Both the position numbers and the translations under genes were made by a program. Under the pieces are notes generated by a model. The model worked only from the letters and a program-made list of their open reading frames with translations. It made no database searches and had not been told where the DNA came from. From Occallatibacter sp. (GTDB lineage: Bacteria; Acidobacteriota; Terriglobia; Terriglobales; Acidobacteriaceae): 32,986 nt of DNA. Below, piece after piece: positions 6,481 to 15,470 of the stretch. The DNA lies in assembly GCA_031296215.1 (NCBI GenBank), contig JARLGE010000225.1, positions 1-32,986 of the forward strand, read 5' to 3'. The stretch's first letter is position 1, and every line of letters starts with the position of its first letter.

Positions 6481-9400
6481 ATGCGGAAGTTTCTGCTCAG
6501 CGGCCTGCTCGTTCTCTGTCCAGCACTATCGTTCGCCGGCGTGGTGAGCGCCTCAAGCAGCGTGGCGGTGACGGCGACCCCGGCGAGCCCCGCGTATGGA
6601 AGCCCCATCACGCTGGCGGCCACGGTCGTAGACCAGAACGGGAACCCGCTCACGAACGGCGCCGTCACCTTCTATGACGGCAACGTCCGGCTGGGAACGG
6701 TTCAGGTGGCGAGCACAGCCTTGGCCGGCGGCGTCCCCGGCACGGCGACGCTCACAACCTTCCTGACGCAACTGGGCTCGAACAGCATTACGGCAACGTA
6801 TGCGGGAGCCGGCGCAGCAAGCGCCTCCGCGCCTGTCACGGTCACAGTGACCGGCCTCTATCCAGCCGCCGCCGCGCTGACCGCCTCGGGCAGCGCGGGA
6901 AACTACTCCTTGACTGCGACTGTCCTTGGGGCCAGCCCGGTCGCACCTACTGGAAGCGTCGTGTTCACCGACTCAACGACCGGTCTTGAGATCGGCGCGG
7001 CGAGCTTCAACTCCTCCTCACCGGCACAGACGTTCACCGTTGCCGCCGCCACAGGCGTGACCGCTCCGCAGGCCGCGGCTCTCGACGACGTGAACGGAGA
7101 CGGAATCCTCGACCTGGTTGCCGGCAGCGCCTCCGGGCTCTTCGTGCAACTGGGCAACGGAGACGGCAGCTTCCGCGCGCCGGTTCAAGTTTCCTCCTCG
7201 AGCGTCTCTCCGGCAGCCACCTTTGGCCTGCTACCCGGCGCCAGCATGGTCTTCGGCGACTTCAACGGCGACGGCAAGATCGACATTGCCTTCGTCTCCT
7301 GCGCAGGCTCGAACTGCGCGGTGGGCGTGCTACCGGGCAACGGCGACGGCACCTTCCTGCCGGAGCGCGACTTCGACCAGGGCGAAACGATTGCAGCCAT
7401 CGCGGCAGGCGATTTCAACGGCGATGGAATCCTGGACCTGGCGGTAGCCAAATACGGCAATGGAACTGTCGACATATTGCCGGGCAACGGCGACGGCAGC
7501 TTCCAGACGCCGCTCACCATCTCCATGCCGGGAGCGAGTTCGATTGCCGCGGCAGACCTGAACGGCGACGGCATGCTCGACCTGGTTGTATCCAGCTGGA
7601 GCGCAGCCACTGTAAGCGTGCTGACGGGCAAGGGCGACGGGACCTTCCAGGCGGCTCAACCGTACGCGACAGGCGCGAACCCAAGCAACGTGATCCTTGC
7701 CGACCTGCGCGGCATCGGCAGGCTCGACATCGTGAACCTCGACGCCAACGGCTCAGTCAGCGCGCTGCTGGCGAACGGCGACGGCTCGTTCCAGCCGGCC
7801 ACGCCGGTCTTCACTGCCTCCTCGGAGAGCGTGGCCAGCCTGGCCGTGGCCGACGTGAATGGCGACGGCAGACAGGACCTGGTGGTCTCCGACCAGGCCG
7901 GCAATGCGGTCGATGTGCTGGCGGGCAACGGCGACGGCACCTTTGAAGGCCCCGTCTCCTATTCGACCGGAGCGGCTCCCCACGGCGTTGCGGTTGGAGA
8001 CCTGAACCACGACGGCCTGGCTGACATCGCCGTCGCCAGCCAGACCGCCAACTCCACCACGATTCTGCTCAACCAGGTGACGCAGACCGCGACGCTGAGC
8101 AATGCGGCCATTCCCGGCAAGGGCACGCACTCGGTCGTCGCGGCCTACTCCGGCGATGCGAACTTTGCCGCCTCCACCTCGAACCCGGTGCAGCTTGCCG
8201 CCGCCCTCGCCACGCCAAGCATGAGCCTGGCCTGGCTGCCCGCAGCCACCCTCGCCTGGGGCCAGGCACTGAGCCTGAGCGTAGCGCTGGCCGGGCCTTC
8301 CGCCACGCTGCCCACGCCCACCGGCACGGCCAGCTACTCCATCGACAAGGGATCCGTCCGCAAGGTAAACCTGGCCGCCGGCGCGGTCACCGTCCCCATC
8401 AGCCAGCTTGCCGTCGGCGCTCATTCCATCTCCGTCACCTATGGTGGCGACTGCTACTACGCCGCCCTGCCAGCGCAGACTCTGGCGGTGAATGTCGACC
8501 TGGCCTTGCCCGTTATCAGCTGGCCCGCTCCGGCCGACCTCCCCTACGGCAAGGCGCTCAACGGCGTGCAGCTCAACGCCACCGCGAACACGGCTGGAAC
8601 TTTCGCATACTCTCCAGCCGCGGGAACGGTCCTGGCCGCCGGCTCGCAGACCCTCTCCGTCACCTTCACCCCCACCAACGCCAGCGTCTACGCCGCGGCG
8701 ACGGCCACGGTCACGCTGACTGTGAATCCTGCCACACCGGGCGTAAGCTGGTCCGAGCCGGCAGCCATTCCCTACGGAACCGCTTTGAGCGCGACGCAGC
8801 TCGATGCCTCTTCTCCCATTGCCGGAACCTTCGCCTACTCGCCAGCCGCGGGAGCAATACTGACCGCCGGATGGCAAACGCTCTCCGTCACCTTCACACC
8901 CACCGACGCCACCGACTACAACTCCGCGACGGCCACCGTGAAACTGAGTGTGAGCGCGGCCAAGCCTGCCATAACCTGGGCGACGCCGGCCCCCATCGCC
9001 AATGGAACCGCCTTGAGCGCGACCCAGCTCAACGCCAGCTCGCCGCCGGCCGGAACCTTCGTCTACACCCCTGCGTCCGGCACCGTGCTGGCCCCAGGAG
9101 CGCATATTCTCTCCGTCGCCTTTACCCCGGCCGACAGCACCGACTACACCACGGCCACCGGCACAGTGACAGAGCTGGTCGGACCCGGCATCTCCACCCA
9201 ACCCGCCAATGCCAAGGTGGTGTTTGGCCAGAGCGCCACCTTCAAAGTGTGCGCATCGGGCGCGGCGCCGGTTACCTACCAGTGGCAGTATCTGAACGGC
9301 TCGACGTGGAGGCCTTTCGGCGCGGGCGCCGGTTATACCACCGCCACCCTGACCACCTTCCCCACCACCGCGATGTTTGGCGGCGCACAACTTCGGGTGG

Positions 9401-10296
9401 TCGTCACCGACGGCAACGGCCTCTCCGCAGCCAGCAACGCCGCCACGCTGACCGTGACGCCCGCGATTCTCACCCAGCCGGTATCGCAAACTGTCGCCTT
9501 TGGCGCAAGCGCCACGTTCAGCGTGGCGGTGGGCGGCGTGGGCAACCTAACTTACCAGTGGCAGTATCTGAACGGCTCGACGTGGATGCCTTTCGGAGCG
9601 GGCACCGGCTATAACACCGCCACGGTCACCACCTTCCCTACCACCGCAGCTTTTGACCGGGTTCAGTTCAGGGTGGTGGCGACCGACGGCAACGGCTTCA
9701 CCGTGACCAGCTGCCAAGCCAGGCTGTTGGTGGCTCCGGCCATCCTCGCCGCGCCCTTTAGCCAAACGGTCGCCGGCGGCAGCGCGGCAGTCTTCACCGT
9801 CTCAGCCACCGGCCTGGGAAGCCTCAGCTACACCTGGCAATACTGGAACGGAAGCGCCTGGGTTACATTCACGCCGGCCATGGCAAAGGCCTACTTCACG
9901 GCCACCCTCACCACCGTTCCGGCCACCGCGGCCTTGAACGGGCTGCAGCTTCGAGTGCAGGTGACCGGCAACGGCACCACCGCCACCAGCGCCCCGGTGA
10001 CCCTGATTGTGACACCCGGCATCACGCAGCAACCAACCCGCCAGACGGTGCCAGTGAATTGGAGCGCCACCTTCAGCGTGACGGTCGTTGGCGTGCCCAA
10101 CCTTATCTACCAGTGGCAATACCTCGACGGCGCCAACTGGACGCCTTTCTGCACAGGCAGCGGCTACGATGCGGCCATCTTCACCACCGTGAACAACCCA
10201 TTGGCCAGCAACGGCACACAAGTCAGGGCCGTGATCACCGACGGACAAGGCCTCACCGTCACCAGTAAAGCGGTAACGCTGACCGTGATTCTTTAG
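6481..10296 (+). CDS. Secreted Ig-like / FG-GAP / MBG-repeat protein
   Basis: A 1271-residue exported protein. Residues 1-22 form a Sec signal peptide (MRKFLLSGLL, then a hydrophobic core ending ALSFAG). Next come an Ig-like domain (about 25-125), a second Ig-like domain interrupted by an FG-GAP/VCBS block of seven repeats (about 200-515, with six clear or near-clear DxNxDG-type calcium loops and one degenerate), a third Ig-like domain (about 577-676), three MBG-type repeats (about 678-900, with YGTALSATQL and TFTPTDATDY signatures) and four Ig-like repeats (about 901-1271, with YQWQYLNGSTW). No C-terminal sorting signal was recognised. ATG 6481 has GAGGAA about eight bases upstream. Such proteins are usually cell-surface or secreted adhesion or carbohydrate-binding scaffolds; the ligand is unknown. 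Confidence 0.9.
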   Translation: MRKFLLSGLLVLCPALSFAGVVSASSSVAVTATPASPAYGSPITLAATVVDQNGNPLTNGAVTFYDGNVRLGTVQVASTALAGGVPGTATLTTFLTQLGSNSITATYAGAGAASASAPVTVTVTGLYPAAAALTASGSAGNYSLTATVLGASPVAPTGSVVFTDSTTGLEIGAASFNSSSPAQTFTVAAATGVTAPQAAALDDVNGDGILDLVAGSASGLFVQLGNGDGSFRAPVQVSSSSVSPAATFGLLPGASMVFGDFNGDGKIDIAFVSCAGSNCAVGVLPGNGDGTFLPERDFDQGETIAAIAAGDFNGDGILDLAVAKYGNGTVDILPGNGDGSFQTPLTISMPGASSIAAADLNGDGMLDLVVSSWSAATVSVLTGKGDGTFQAAQPYATGANPSNVILADLRGIGRLDIVNLDANGSVSALLANGDGSFQPATPVFTASSESVASLAVADVNGDGRQDLVVSDQAGNAVDVLAGNGDGTFEGPVSYSTGAAPHGVAVGDLNHDGLADIAVASQTANSTTILLNQVTQTATLSNAAIPGKGTHSVVAAYSGDANFAASTSNPVQLAAALATPSMSLAWLPAATLAWGQALSLSVALAGPSATLPTPTGTASYSIDKGSVRKVNLAAGAVTVPISQLAVGAHSISVTYGGDCYYAALPAQTLAVNVDLALPVISWPAPADLPYGKALNGVQLNATANTAGTFAYSPAAGTVLAAGSQTLSVTFTPTNASVYAAATATVTLTVNPATPGVSWSEPAAIPYGTALSATQLDASSPIAGTFAYSPAAGAILTAGWQTLSVTFTPTDATDYNSATATVKLSVSAAKPAITWATPAPIANGTALSATQLNASSPPAGTFVYTPASGTVLAPGAHILSVAFTPADSTDYTTATGTVTELVGPGISTQPANAKVVFGQSATFKVCASGAAPVTYQWQYLNGSTWRPFGAGAGYTTATLTTFPTTAMFGGAQLRVVVTDGNGLSAASNAATLTVTPAILTQPVSQTVAFGASATFSVAVGGVGNLTYQWQYLNGSTWMPFGAGTGYNTATVTTFPTTAAFDRVQFRVVATDGNGFTVTSCQARLLVAPAILAAPFSQTVAGGSAAVFTVSATGLGSLSYTWQYWNGSAWVTFTPAMAKAYFTATLTTVPATAALNGLQLRVQVTGNGTTATSAPVTLIVTPGITQQPTRQTVPVNWSATFSVTVVGVPNLIYQWQYLDGANWTPFCTGSGYDAAIFTTVNNPLASNGTQVRAVITDGQGLTVTSKAVTLTVIL

Positions 10297-10320
10297 AATG
10301 GAACGCTGCGGATGGAAACA

Positions 10321-10725
10321 CTACGGATTCTTTGGCCCATGCAGGTTGCTGAAGTCCTGGCGGCCCGCTTCCACGGTCACCGCGAGCTGCTTCGATCGCC
10401 GGTAGACGTTGGCCACGGCCAGGGTCCAAAGAGGAACCAGACCGACACCGGGGACGAGCTTGCCAAGAAACGAGGGCAGAAACTCCCAGTGCCAGCCCAG
10501 CAGGTAAACCATCAGGGCGCCTATGCCCAGGTCGAGCGCGTCATCGGCAGGCGATGCGGCGCCCTCGATGAACAGGGGCATCACGGCTAGCTGCACGACA
10601 TCCGCAACGATCGCCAGCCCCATGGCGGCGCGTATGCGAAAGCCCGGCGAGAGTTGGATGAAGTCTTGAGCCACTGGAGTCTGCTGCCTCGAAGGTGGTG
10701 CCCGATAGCCCCATTCTACGCTCAC
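10321..10725 (-). CDS. Small membrane protein of unknown function
   Basis: About 134 residues, not recognised. It has a hydrophilic N-terminus (VEWGYRAPPSRQQTP), then hydrophobic segments near residues 36-55 and 67-115, including YLLGWHWEFLPSFLGKLVPG, which suggest two to three membrane passes. GTG 10725 is proposed. The frame stays open to ATG 10836, but the extra residues would be encoded by the dispersed repeat at 10782-10911, so the shorter form is more credible. No ribosome-binding site was seen at the GTG. The gene is convergent with the large repeat-protein gene, 24 bases from its stop. Confidence 0.6.
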   Translation of the reverse strand: MSVEWGYRAPPSRQQTPVAQDFIQLSPGFRIRAAMGLAIVADVVQLAVMPLFIEGAASPADDALDLGIGALMVYLLGWHWEFLPSFLGKLVPGVGLVPLWTLAVANVYRRSKQLAVTVEAGRQDFSNLHGPKNP

Positions 10726-10781
10726 CGGCGGCGTGACCAGGGCGGCCAACGTCCCCGCTCTCAACCGGTCCGCGAGCTGGC

Positions 10782-10911
10782 CTAGTACTGCAGTTTTATT
10801 TGCCTCAAATGGCCCCGATCCGGGCCTAAAGGCCATGCTGTGTTGGCCGCTTGTCAGGGGTCTGAAGACCCCCGCTCCCTCCGGAATTTCCGATCTACAG
10901 CTGTAGTACCA
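10782..10911. repeat. Dispersed TAGTAC-bounded repeat, copy 1
   Basis: A roughly 130-base element starting CTAGTACTGCAG and ending CTGTAGTACCAGG, so its ends form a short inverted repeat. Inside are GGGCCTAAAGGCC, CAGGGGTCTGAAGACCCCC and TCCGGAATTTCCGATCTACA. The same modules in the same order recur at 15684-15826. It lies between the small membrane protein and the deoC promoter. Confidence 0.75.
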
Positions 10912-10979
10912 GGCCGGAGCGAGCCGCTTCTCCCCACCCCGCCCAAGGAACCTGAACTGTTAAAATCCCGTTCATTTAT

Positions 10980-11008
10980 TTGGCCCGGAGTGCGGCGAGG
11001 AATATACT
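10980..11008 (+). promoter_or_regulatory. Sigma-70-like promoter of deoC
   Basis: TTGGCC at 10980-10985 and TATACT at 11003-11008, separated by exactly 17 bases, about 70 bases before the deoC start. The -10 box matches consensus at five of six positions and the -35 at four of six. Confidence 0.6.
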
Positions 11009-11076
11009 CATCTACCGGACCCTCAACCCCAAGCCGGCCGTAGAGAGCGGCTTTTGTCAGCAAGGAGCAACACCCG

Positions 11077-11832
11077 ATGGTTTCCACCACGCCGATCAAC
11101 GCCGCGGACCTGGAATTCGACAACGGCAGTTGGGACGCAGCCGCCTTTACTGCGCAGACCCTCTCCAACTGGCAGTCGCTGGCCTCCGTCATCGACCACA
11201 CCCTGCTCAAGCCCGACACCACGCGCAACCAGGTGGAGAGCCACTGCGGCCAGGTCATCCGCTACCGCTTTGCCTGCGCCATGGTGAGTCCCGTGTGGGC
11301 CGCGACAGCCGTCAACCAGCTCTCCGGCAGCGGCATTCCGGTCGGCGTCACCATCGGCTTTCCACTGGGCGCTTCGCTGGTGTCCACCCTGCGCCAGGAG
11401 GCAGCCGCCCTCACCCGCCTGGGCGTCCGCGAGCTGGACATGGTGCTCCCCATCGGCCCGTTGAAGAGCGGCAACCATCAGGCCGTCCACCACACCATTC
11501 AAGCTACCGCCAGCGTAGCCCATCATCACGGCGCACTGCTCAAGGTCATCCTGGAGACCTGCCTGCTTACCGTGGAAGAAAAGCTGCGGGCCGCCGAGAT
11601 CGCTATCCAGGCAGGCGCGGACTTCCTCAAGACCTCGACCGGCTTTTCAACCGGCGGCGCAACCGTGGCCGACGTGGCCCTGCTGCGCGGCGTGGCCGGC
11701 GCGCGCGCGGGCGTCAAGGCCTCGGGCGGCATCCGCACCCTCGCCGAGGTCCGCGCCCTGCTCGAAGCCGGGGCAAATCGCATCGGCGCATCGGCTTCCG
11801 TGGCCATCGTCAGAGAACTGGGAGCAGAGTAG
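11077..11832 (+). CDS. deoC: Deoxyribose-phosphate aldolase
   Basis: A 251-residue class I aldolase that splits 2-deoxyribose 5-phosphate into glyceraldehyde 3-phosphate and acetaldehyde in deoxynucleoside catabolism; cytoplasmic. Family signatures are in order: DHTLLKPDTT at 40-49, ELDMVLPIG with Asp121, KVILET at 156-161, the Schiff-base Lys185 in FLKTSTGF, and Lys214 in VKASGGIRT. These correspond to the Asp102, Lys167 and Lys201 set of the E. coli enzyme. ATG 11077 is preceded by AAGGAG at a normal distance. No other deo genes are adjacent, and a promoter lies directly upstream. About 25 residues at the N-terminus precede the conserved domain. Confidence 0.97.
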   Translation: MVSTTPINAADLEFDNGSWDAAAFTAQTLSNWQSLASVIDHTLLKPDTTRNQVESHCGQVIRYRFACAMVSPVWAATAVNQLSGSGIPVGVTIGFPLGASLVSTLRQEAAALTRLGVRELDMVLPIGPLKSGNHQAVHHTIQATASVAHHHGALLKVILETCLLTVEEKLRAAEIAIQAGADFLKTSTGFSTGGATVADVALLRGVAGARAGVKASGGIRTLAEVRALLEAGANRIGASASVAIVRELGAE

Positions 11833-11841
11833 CGCAGGGTT

Positions 11842-11982
11842 CAGGGGTCAGGGGTCAGCCCGCATCGCTCGGCCCGCAGCAGCCCCTCCTGTTTCCTACT
11901 CCCTATTCCCTATTCCCTATTCTCTTTTCCCTTTTCCCTATTCCCTTTTCCCTGTTCCCTGACGCCTGGCCCCTGACCCCTG
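11842..11982. repeat. CCCTATTCCCT-type short repeat array with inverted ends
   Basis: The stretch between deoC and the phosphatase gene. It starts with CAGGGGTCAGGGGTCAG (11842-11858), holds a run of about ten units of the type CCCTATT or CCCTTTT, and ends with CCCCTGACCCCTG (11970-11982), the inverted copy of its start. Related arrays occur at 26023-26079 and 27040-27075. The unit length varies between 7 and 8 bases, so this is not a CRISPR. Confidence 0.75.
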
Positions 11983-12006
11983 CGCTATCATTCCTATTCG
12001 ACCCCC

Positions 12007-13830
12007 ATGTCCTCCAAACCCCCACTTCCGCCGGATGAACCTGAATTCGAAGGCGACTACCGCCCCGCCGATCCCGCCAACCCACACGCTCATCTGGACC
12101 CTGTCAACGCCCGGGTTGAAACGGCCGACCTCAATTACCTGGTCCGCCTTGCCGACGCCCTCAACACCACGCTCGATCTCGACACCCTGCTCAACCGCAC
12201 CGCGGAGCTGGTGCGCACCCTCATCGACTACCGCATCTTCGCTATTCTGCTGCTCAACGACCGCACTCACGAGCTGCGCATGCGGTTCCAGATCGGCCAC
12301 ACCCCCCAGACCGAGCGCATCCGCGTGCCGCTGGGCCGCGGCGTCGTGGGCCAGGTGGCGCTAACCCGCCAGTCCATTCTGCTCAACGATGTCTCGACCT
12401 CCGCTATCTACTTCGCCGTGAATCCCGACGTGCGCTCGGAGCTATGCGTCCCGCTGATCGCCAAGAACCGCCTCATCGGCGTCATGGACATCGAGAGCGA
12501 GCAGGCCGACTACTTTCGCCCCGAGCACCTGCACGTGCTCACGCTGACCGCCTCGCGCATCGCCCAGGCCACCGAGAACGCCCGCCTTTACACCCGCGTC
12601 TCACGCCAGGCCGAGGTCCTCGCGGTCCTCAACGAGATCGCCGTCGAGCTGACTTCCATTCTCGATCTCGATCCACTGCTAGAGCGCGTCGGCCAGCTTC
12701 TGCGCCGCCTCATCGACTACCAGATGTTTACCATCATGCTGCTGGACGAGAAGGGCGAAGTGCTCATCACGCGCTACGCATGGCGCTTCGGCTACGCCCA
12801 CGCCCCGCTGCGCCGCATCTCGGTCTCGAGCGGGCTGGTCGGCGCCGCCGTGCGCGAGTGGCGTCCCATCAACGTGCCCGACGTGCGCAAGGACTCGCGC
12901 TACCTGCCCATGAACCCCGAGACCCGCTCCGAACTGGTGGTGCCGCTGTTCTATAAAGGCCGCGTCATCGGCGTGCTCGACCTGGAACATACCCGCCCCG
13001 GCTTCTTCAACGAAGGTCACGAGCGCATGCTCACCACCCTTGCCGCGCAGGTGGCCATCGCCATCGAGAACGCCCGGCTCTACCAGGCCGTCCGGCGCCA
13101 GGAGCGCCAGCTTGAGCGCGACATCGCGATGGCCCGCGAGGTGCAACTGCGCCTGCTGCCCGCCGCGGCTCCCGAGCAGCCCAACGCCGAAATGGCGGTC
13201 CGCTTTCTGCCCGCGCGCACCATCGGCGGGGACCTCTACGACTTTCTCGACTACGGCGCCGGCCGCACCGCCATCGTTCTGGGCGACGTGAGCGGCAAGG
13301 CCGCACCCGCGGCCCTCTTTGCGGCGCTGGTGAGCGGCATCATGCGCTCCGCCGCATTGCATCACCCCGAACCGGCGAAGATGCTGGCCAACCTCAACGA
13401 CGCGCTGCAGGAGCGCAAGCTCGAATCGCAGTACGTGACGCTGCTCTTCGCCCTCTGGAACGACGAAACCCGCACCCTCACCGTGGCCAACTCCGGCGCC
13501 GTGCAGCCCATCTTCTGCCGCCAGGGCCAGTCGAACGCCATGCGCGCCGAAGGCTTCCCGCTGGGACTCTTTCCCGACGTCGTCTACGACGAAATCCGCC
13601 TCGAAGCCCAGCCCGGCGACGCAATTGTCTTTGTCTCCGACGGCATCCTCGACGCCGAAAACGACCAAGGCGCGATGTACGGCGAAGAGCGGCTCTCCCA
13701 CCTGCTCTGCGCCAGCCGCGACAACCCCCCAGCGGAGATCGCCGACGCCATCCTCGCCGACGTAGCCCGATTCCAGGGGGCCCACGACCGCTTCGACGAC
13801 GAAACCATCATCGTGCTGCGGGTGCGATAA
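12007..13830 (+). CDS. GAF-GAF-SpoIIE serine phosphatase (RsbU-like)
   Basis: A 607-residue cytoplasmic signalling protein. Two GAF domains (about 60-195 and 215-362, each starting with a helical linker of the ALNTTLDLDTLLNRTAELV type) precede a coiled segment (QERQLERDIAMAREVQLRLLP) and a PPM/SpoIIE phosphatase domain (about 395-605). Metal-binding motifs are present: GGDLYDF, GDVSGK, SDGILDAEN and DDETIIVLRVR. Such proteins dephosphorylate an anti-sigma-factor antagonist in response to a small ligand bound by the GAF domains. No partner anti-sigma or antagonist gene is in the window. ATG 12007 follows the short-repeat array; no strong ribosome-binding site was seen. Confidence 0.93.
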   Translation: MSSKPPLPPDEPEFEGDYRPADPANPHAHLDPVNARVETADLNYLVRLADALNTTLDLDTLLNRTAELVRTLIDYRIFAILLLNDRTHELRMRFQIGHTPQTERIRVPLGRGVVGQVALTRQSILLNDVSTSAIYFAVNPDVRSELCVPLIAKNRLIGVMDIESEQADYFRPEHLHVLTLTASRIAQATENARLYTRVSRQAEVLAVLNEIAVELTSILDLDPLLERVGQLLRRLIDYQMFTIMLLDEKGEVLITRYAWRFGYAHAPLRRISVSSGLVGAAVREWRPINVPDVRKDSRYLPMNPETRSELVVPLFYKGRVIGVLDLEHTRPGFFNEGHERMLTTLAAQVAIAIENARLYQAVRRQERQLERDIAMAREVQLRLLPAAAPEQPNAEMAVRFLPARTIGGDLYDFLDYGAGRTAIVLGDVSGKAAPAALFAALVSGIMRSAALHHPEPAKMLANLNDALQERKLESQYVTLLFALWNDETRTLTVANSGAVQPIFCRQGQSNAMRAEGFPLGLFPDVVYDEIRLEAQPGDAIVFVSDGILDAENDQGAMYGEERLSHLLCASRDNPPAEIADAILADVARFQGAHDRFDDETIIVLRVR

Positions 13831-13846
13831 TCACAGCGATTTGACC

Positions 13847-14212
13847 ATGAAGCCCAGGATCAAGCCCAAGAATCCGCTCCTCTTTGTCTTCGAACCGCTC
13901 GAAGACGACCCCCAGTTCTTCCTGCGCAAGCTGTTCAGCTTCGACGCCGCCCACCTCGGCAGCCGCATCTATCTCGCCGTCTCCGGCGGAGCAGAACCCT
14001 GGAACGGGCTGCTGGTCTGCACCGCGCGCGAGCACCACGCCTCGCTCCTCAGGCAGTTTCCTCAGCTTGTCTCTCACGAATTCCTGGGCAAGTGGCTTTA
14101 CATCTCGCAAGCAAATCCGGAATTCGAATCGATCGCCCTGGACCTTGCCGCCCTCGCCCGCAAGCGCGATCCCCGCCTCGGCGTCGAATCCAAGGCAAGA
14201 ATCCCGCGCTGA
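13847..14212 (+). CDS. Conserved-looking small protein of unknown function
   Basis: A 121-residue protein, not recognised. It begins only 16 bases after the SpoIIE phosphatase stop and is probably co-transcribed with it. It is soluble in appearance, with no signal peptide or membrane segment, and contains FVFEPLEDDPQFFLRKLFSFDAAHLGSRIY, split here as FVFEPLEDD then FFLRKLFSF, and an HHASLLRQFPQL segment. The basic first eight residues (MKPRIKPK) are notable. ATG 13847 is preferred over TTG 13841. Its position suggests a link to the phosphatase output, but nothing in the sequence proves it. Confidence 0.7.
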   Translation: MKPRIKPKNPLLFVFEPLEDDPQFFLRKLFSFDAAHLGSRIYLAVSGGAEPWNGLLVCTAREHHASLLRQFPQLVSHEFLGKWLYISQANPEFESIALDLAALARKRDPRLGVESKARIPR

Positions 14213-14237
14213 TTCAATCCGAGGAAGCGCCAGTCCC

Positions 14238-15470
14238 CTAGGGCTTCCCCGCCCCGTAATTCGGAACCTTCGGCGTCAGCCTCCGAATCAGAAACTCCTG
14301 GAACAGGTTCTGCATTGCACTCGATCCGAACCCCACCACCATGTTTTCAAACATCGGTCCGGCTCCCTCGCGGGCCTCCTCGGGGTAGTAAGCGTTCGAG
14401 ATTCCCGCCGACGCCAGACCGCCCACTATCGCCGAATAGTCCACCTGCCACTTCCCGTTGTCGCCCCTGCACATCACTGAGTTGGCAATTGCATAAGCCA
14501 CCCTCGACTTGACCGACCCCGTCCCCTTGTAGAAATAGCGCGGGTCCTGCTTCCACCACGACGAAAGCAGCGCGCCGCCAATGAAGTTGTCGGTGGCGCT
14601 GTCGGCAAACAGCGCCCCGAAGCGCTTCCCGTAGCCCTGTGCCCCCTGCCCATAGCCGGAGAAACTGTTCGTCGCCTGCTCCATTCCCGCCATCGCACCC
14701 ACAGCCACAAAGTTCATCGGGTCCACCGCCGAGCGCCAGGCCAGGTGGAACTTCTGTTTCGCGGTCAGCGGAGGAGCATTGGGAACATAGCTCACATAGA
14801 AGTTGGGCAGCACGCCCAGCACATGCTGGGTCTCCTCCTGCCTGAATTGCTCGACGGCAATCTCCTCGCGCGAGGCGGCCACGCGCACCTCGCTTGCGGC
14901 GCCGCTCATGACCAGAACAATGGGCTCGCACTCGTAGCTCTCGCCCGGCTCGAGCGTCCCCGTTACAACCTGGGTCGCGAAACCGGCCGAGCCCACCGTG
15001 AGACGGAAGGCCCCTCCACTCACTCCGCTAAAACTGAATCGACCGTAGCTATCGGTCCTTGTCGCCTGGACTGCGGCAGTGTCCGGATTGGCCCCGCTCC
15101 CCGCACTGGCCTGCGCCAGGCTGAGCGCTACCTGCGCCCCTTCGTACACTGCCCCTTCACGGTCCACCACCACGCCGTGAATGCTGCCCGTGGCAGGCTG
15201 AATCGGCGCTTGCAGCACGCCGGCAGCCGGCGCCTGGGGTGCATCGGGCAAGAGTGGACTCGGGGACACGCCGCCGCCCGCCGGCGCACGCACTTCCCTA
15301 CCTTGCGCCCGTGCCCCTGCCGCCAGTCCCAGTAGAGCGATGACGAGCACAACACCGGACGCGCAACGCAGAACCCTGCGCCGCGGGCCGTACTCCGCGC
15401 AGTTTAGATTGATTGCTTTCCCGATGGTTCCCTCACCCGGTTCCTGGCCCTCAGACACTCCTGACCGCAA
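14238..15470 (-). CDS. Exported protein with carboxypeptidase-regulatory-like domain
   Basis: About 410 residues. A hydrophobic signal segment (CASGVVLVIALLGLAAGARA, about residues 36-55) sits behind an unusually long basic N-terminus, so the true start may be downstream of the TTG 15470 used here; GTG 15458 is an alternative. Residues about 93-190 form a carboxypeptidase-regulatory-like beta domain (GSIHGVVVDREGAVYEGAQV; DSYGRFSFSGV), common in acidobacterial outer-membrane proteins. The rest (about 225-400, with FHLAWRSAVDPMNF and QDPRYFYKGTGS) looks like an envelope domain seen with this module, but no TonB-barrel plug is recognised. It converges with the preceding gene, 25 bases apart. 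Function is unknown. Confidence 0.75.
   Translation of the reverse strand: MRSGVSEGQEPGEGTIGKAINLNCAEYGPRRRVLRCASGVVLVIALLGLAAGARAQGREVRAPAGGGVSPSPLLPDAPQAPAAGVLQAPIQPATGSIHGVVVDREGAVYEGAQVALSLAQASAGSGANPDTAAVQATRTDSYGRFSFSGVSGGAFRLTVGSAGFATQVVTGTLEPGESYECEPIVLVMSGAASEVRVAASREEIAVEQFRQEETQHVLGVLPNFYVSYVPNAPPLTAKQKFHLAWRSAVDPMNFVAVGAMAGMEQATNSFSGYGQGAQGYGKRFGALFADSATDNFIGGALLSSWWKQDPRYFYKGTGSVKSRVAYAIANSVMCRGDNGKWQVDYSAIVGGLASAGISNAYYPEEAREGAGPMFENMVVGFGSSAMQNLFQEFLIRRLTPKVPNYGAGKP

Noticed and set aside
7753-9489. 578-residue minus-strand open frame rich in Gly and Arg
   Set aside because: Antisense to the repeat protein; its repetitive look mirrors the repeats on the other strand.
10726-10836. 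Longer N-terminus of the small membrane protein
   Set aside because: The outer part of the extra segment is encoded by the dispersed repeat at 10782-10911 and is not expected to be conserved protein.
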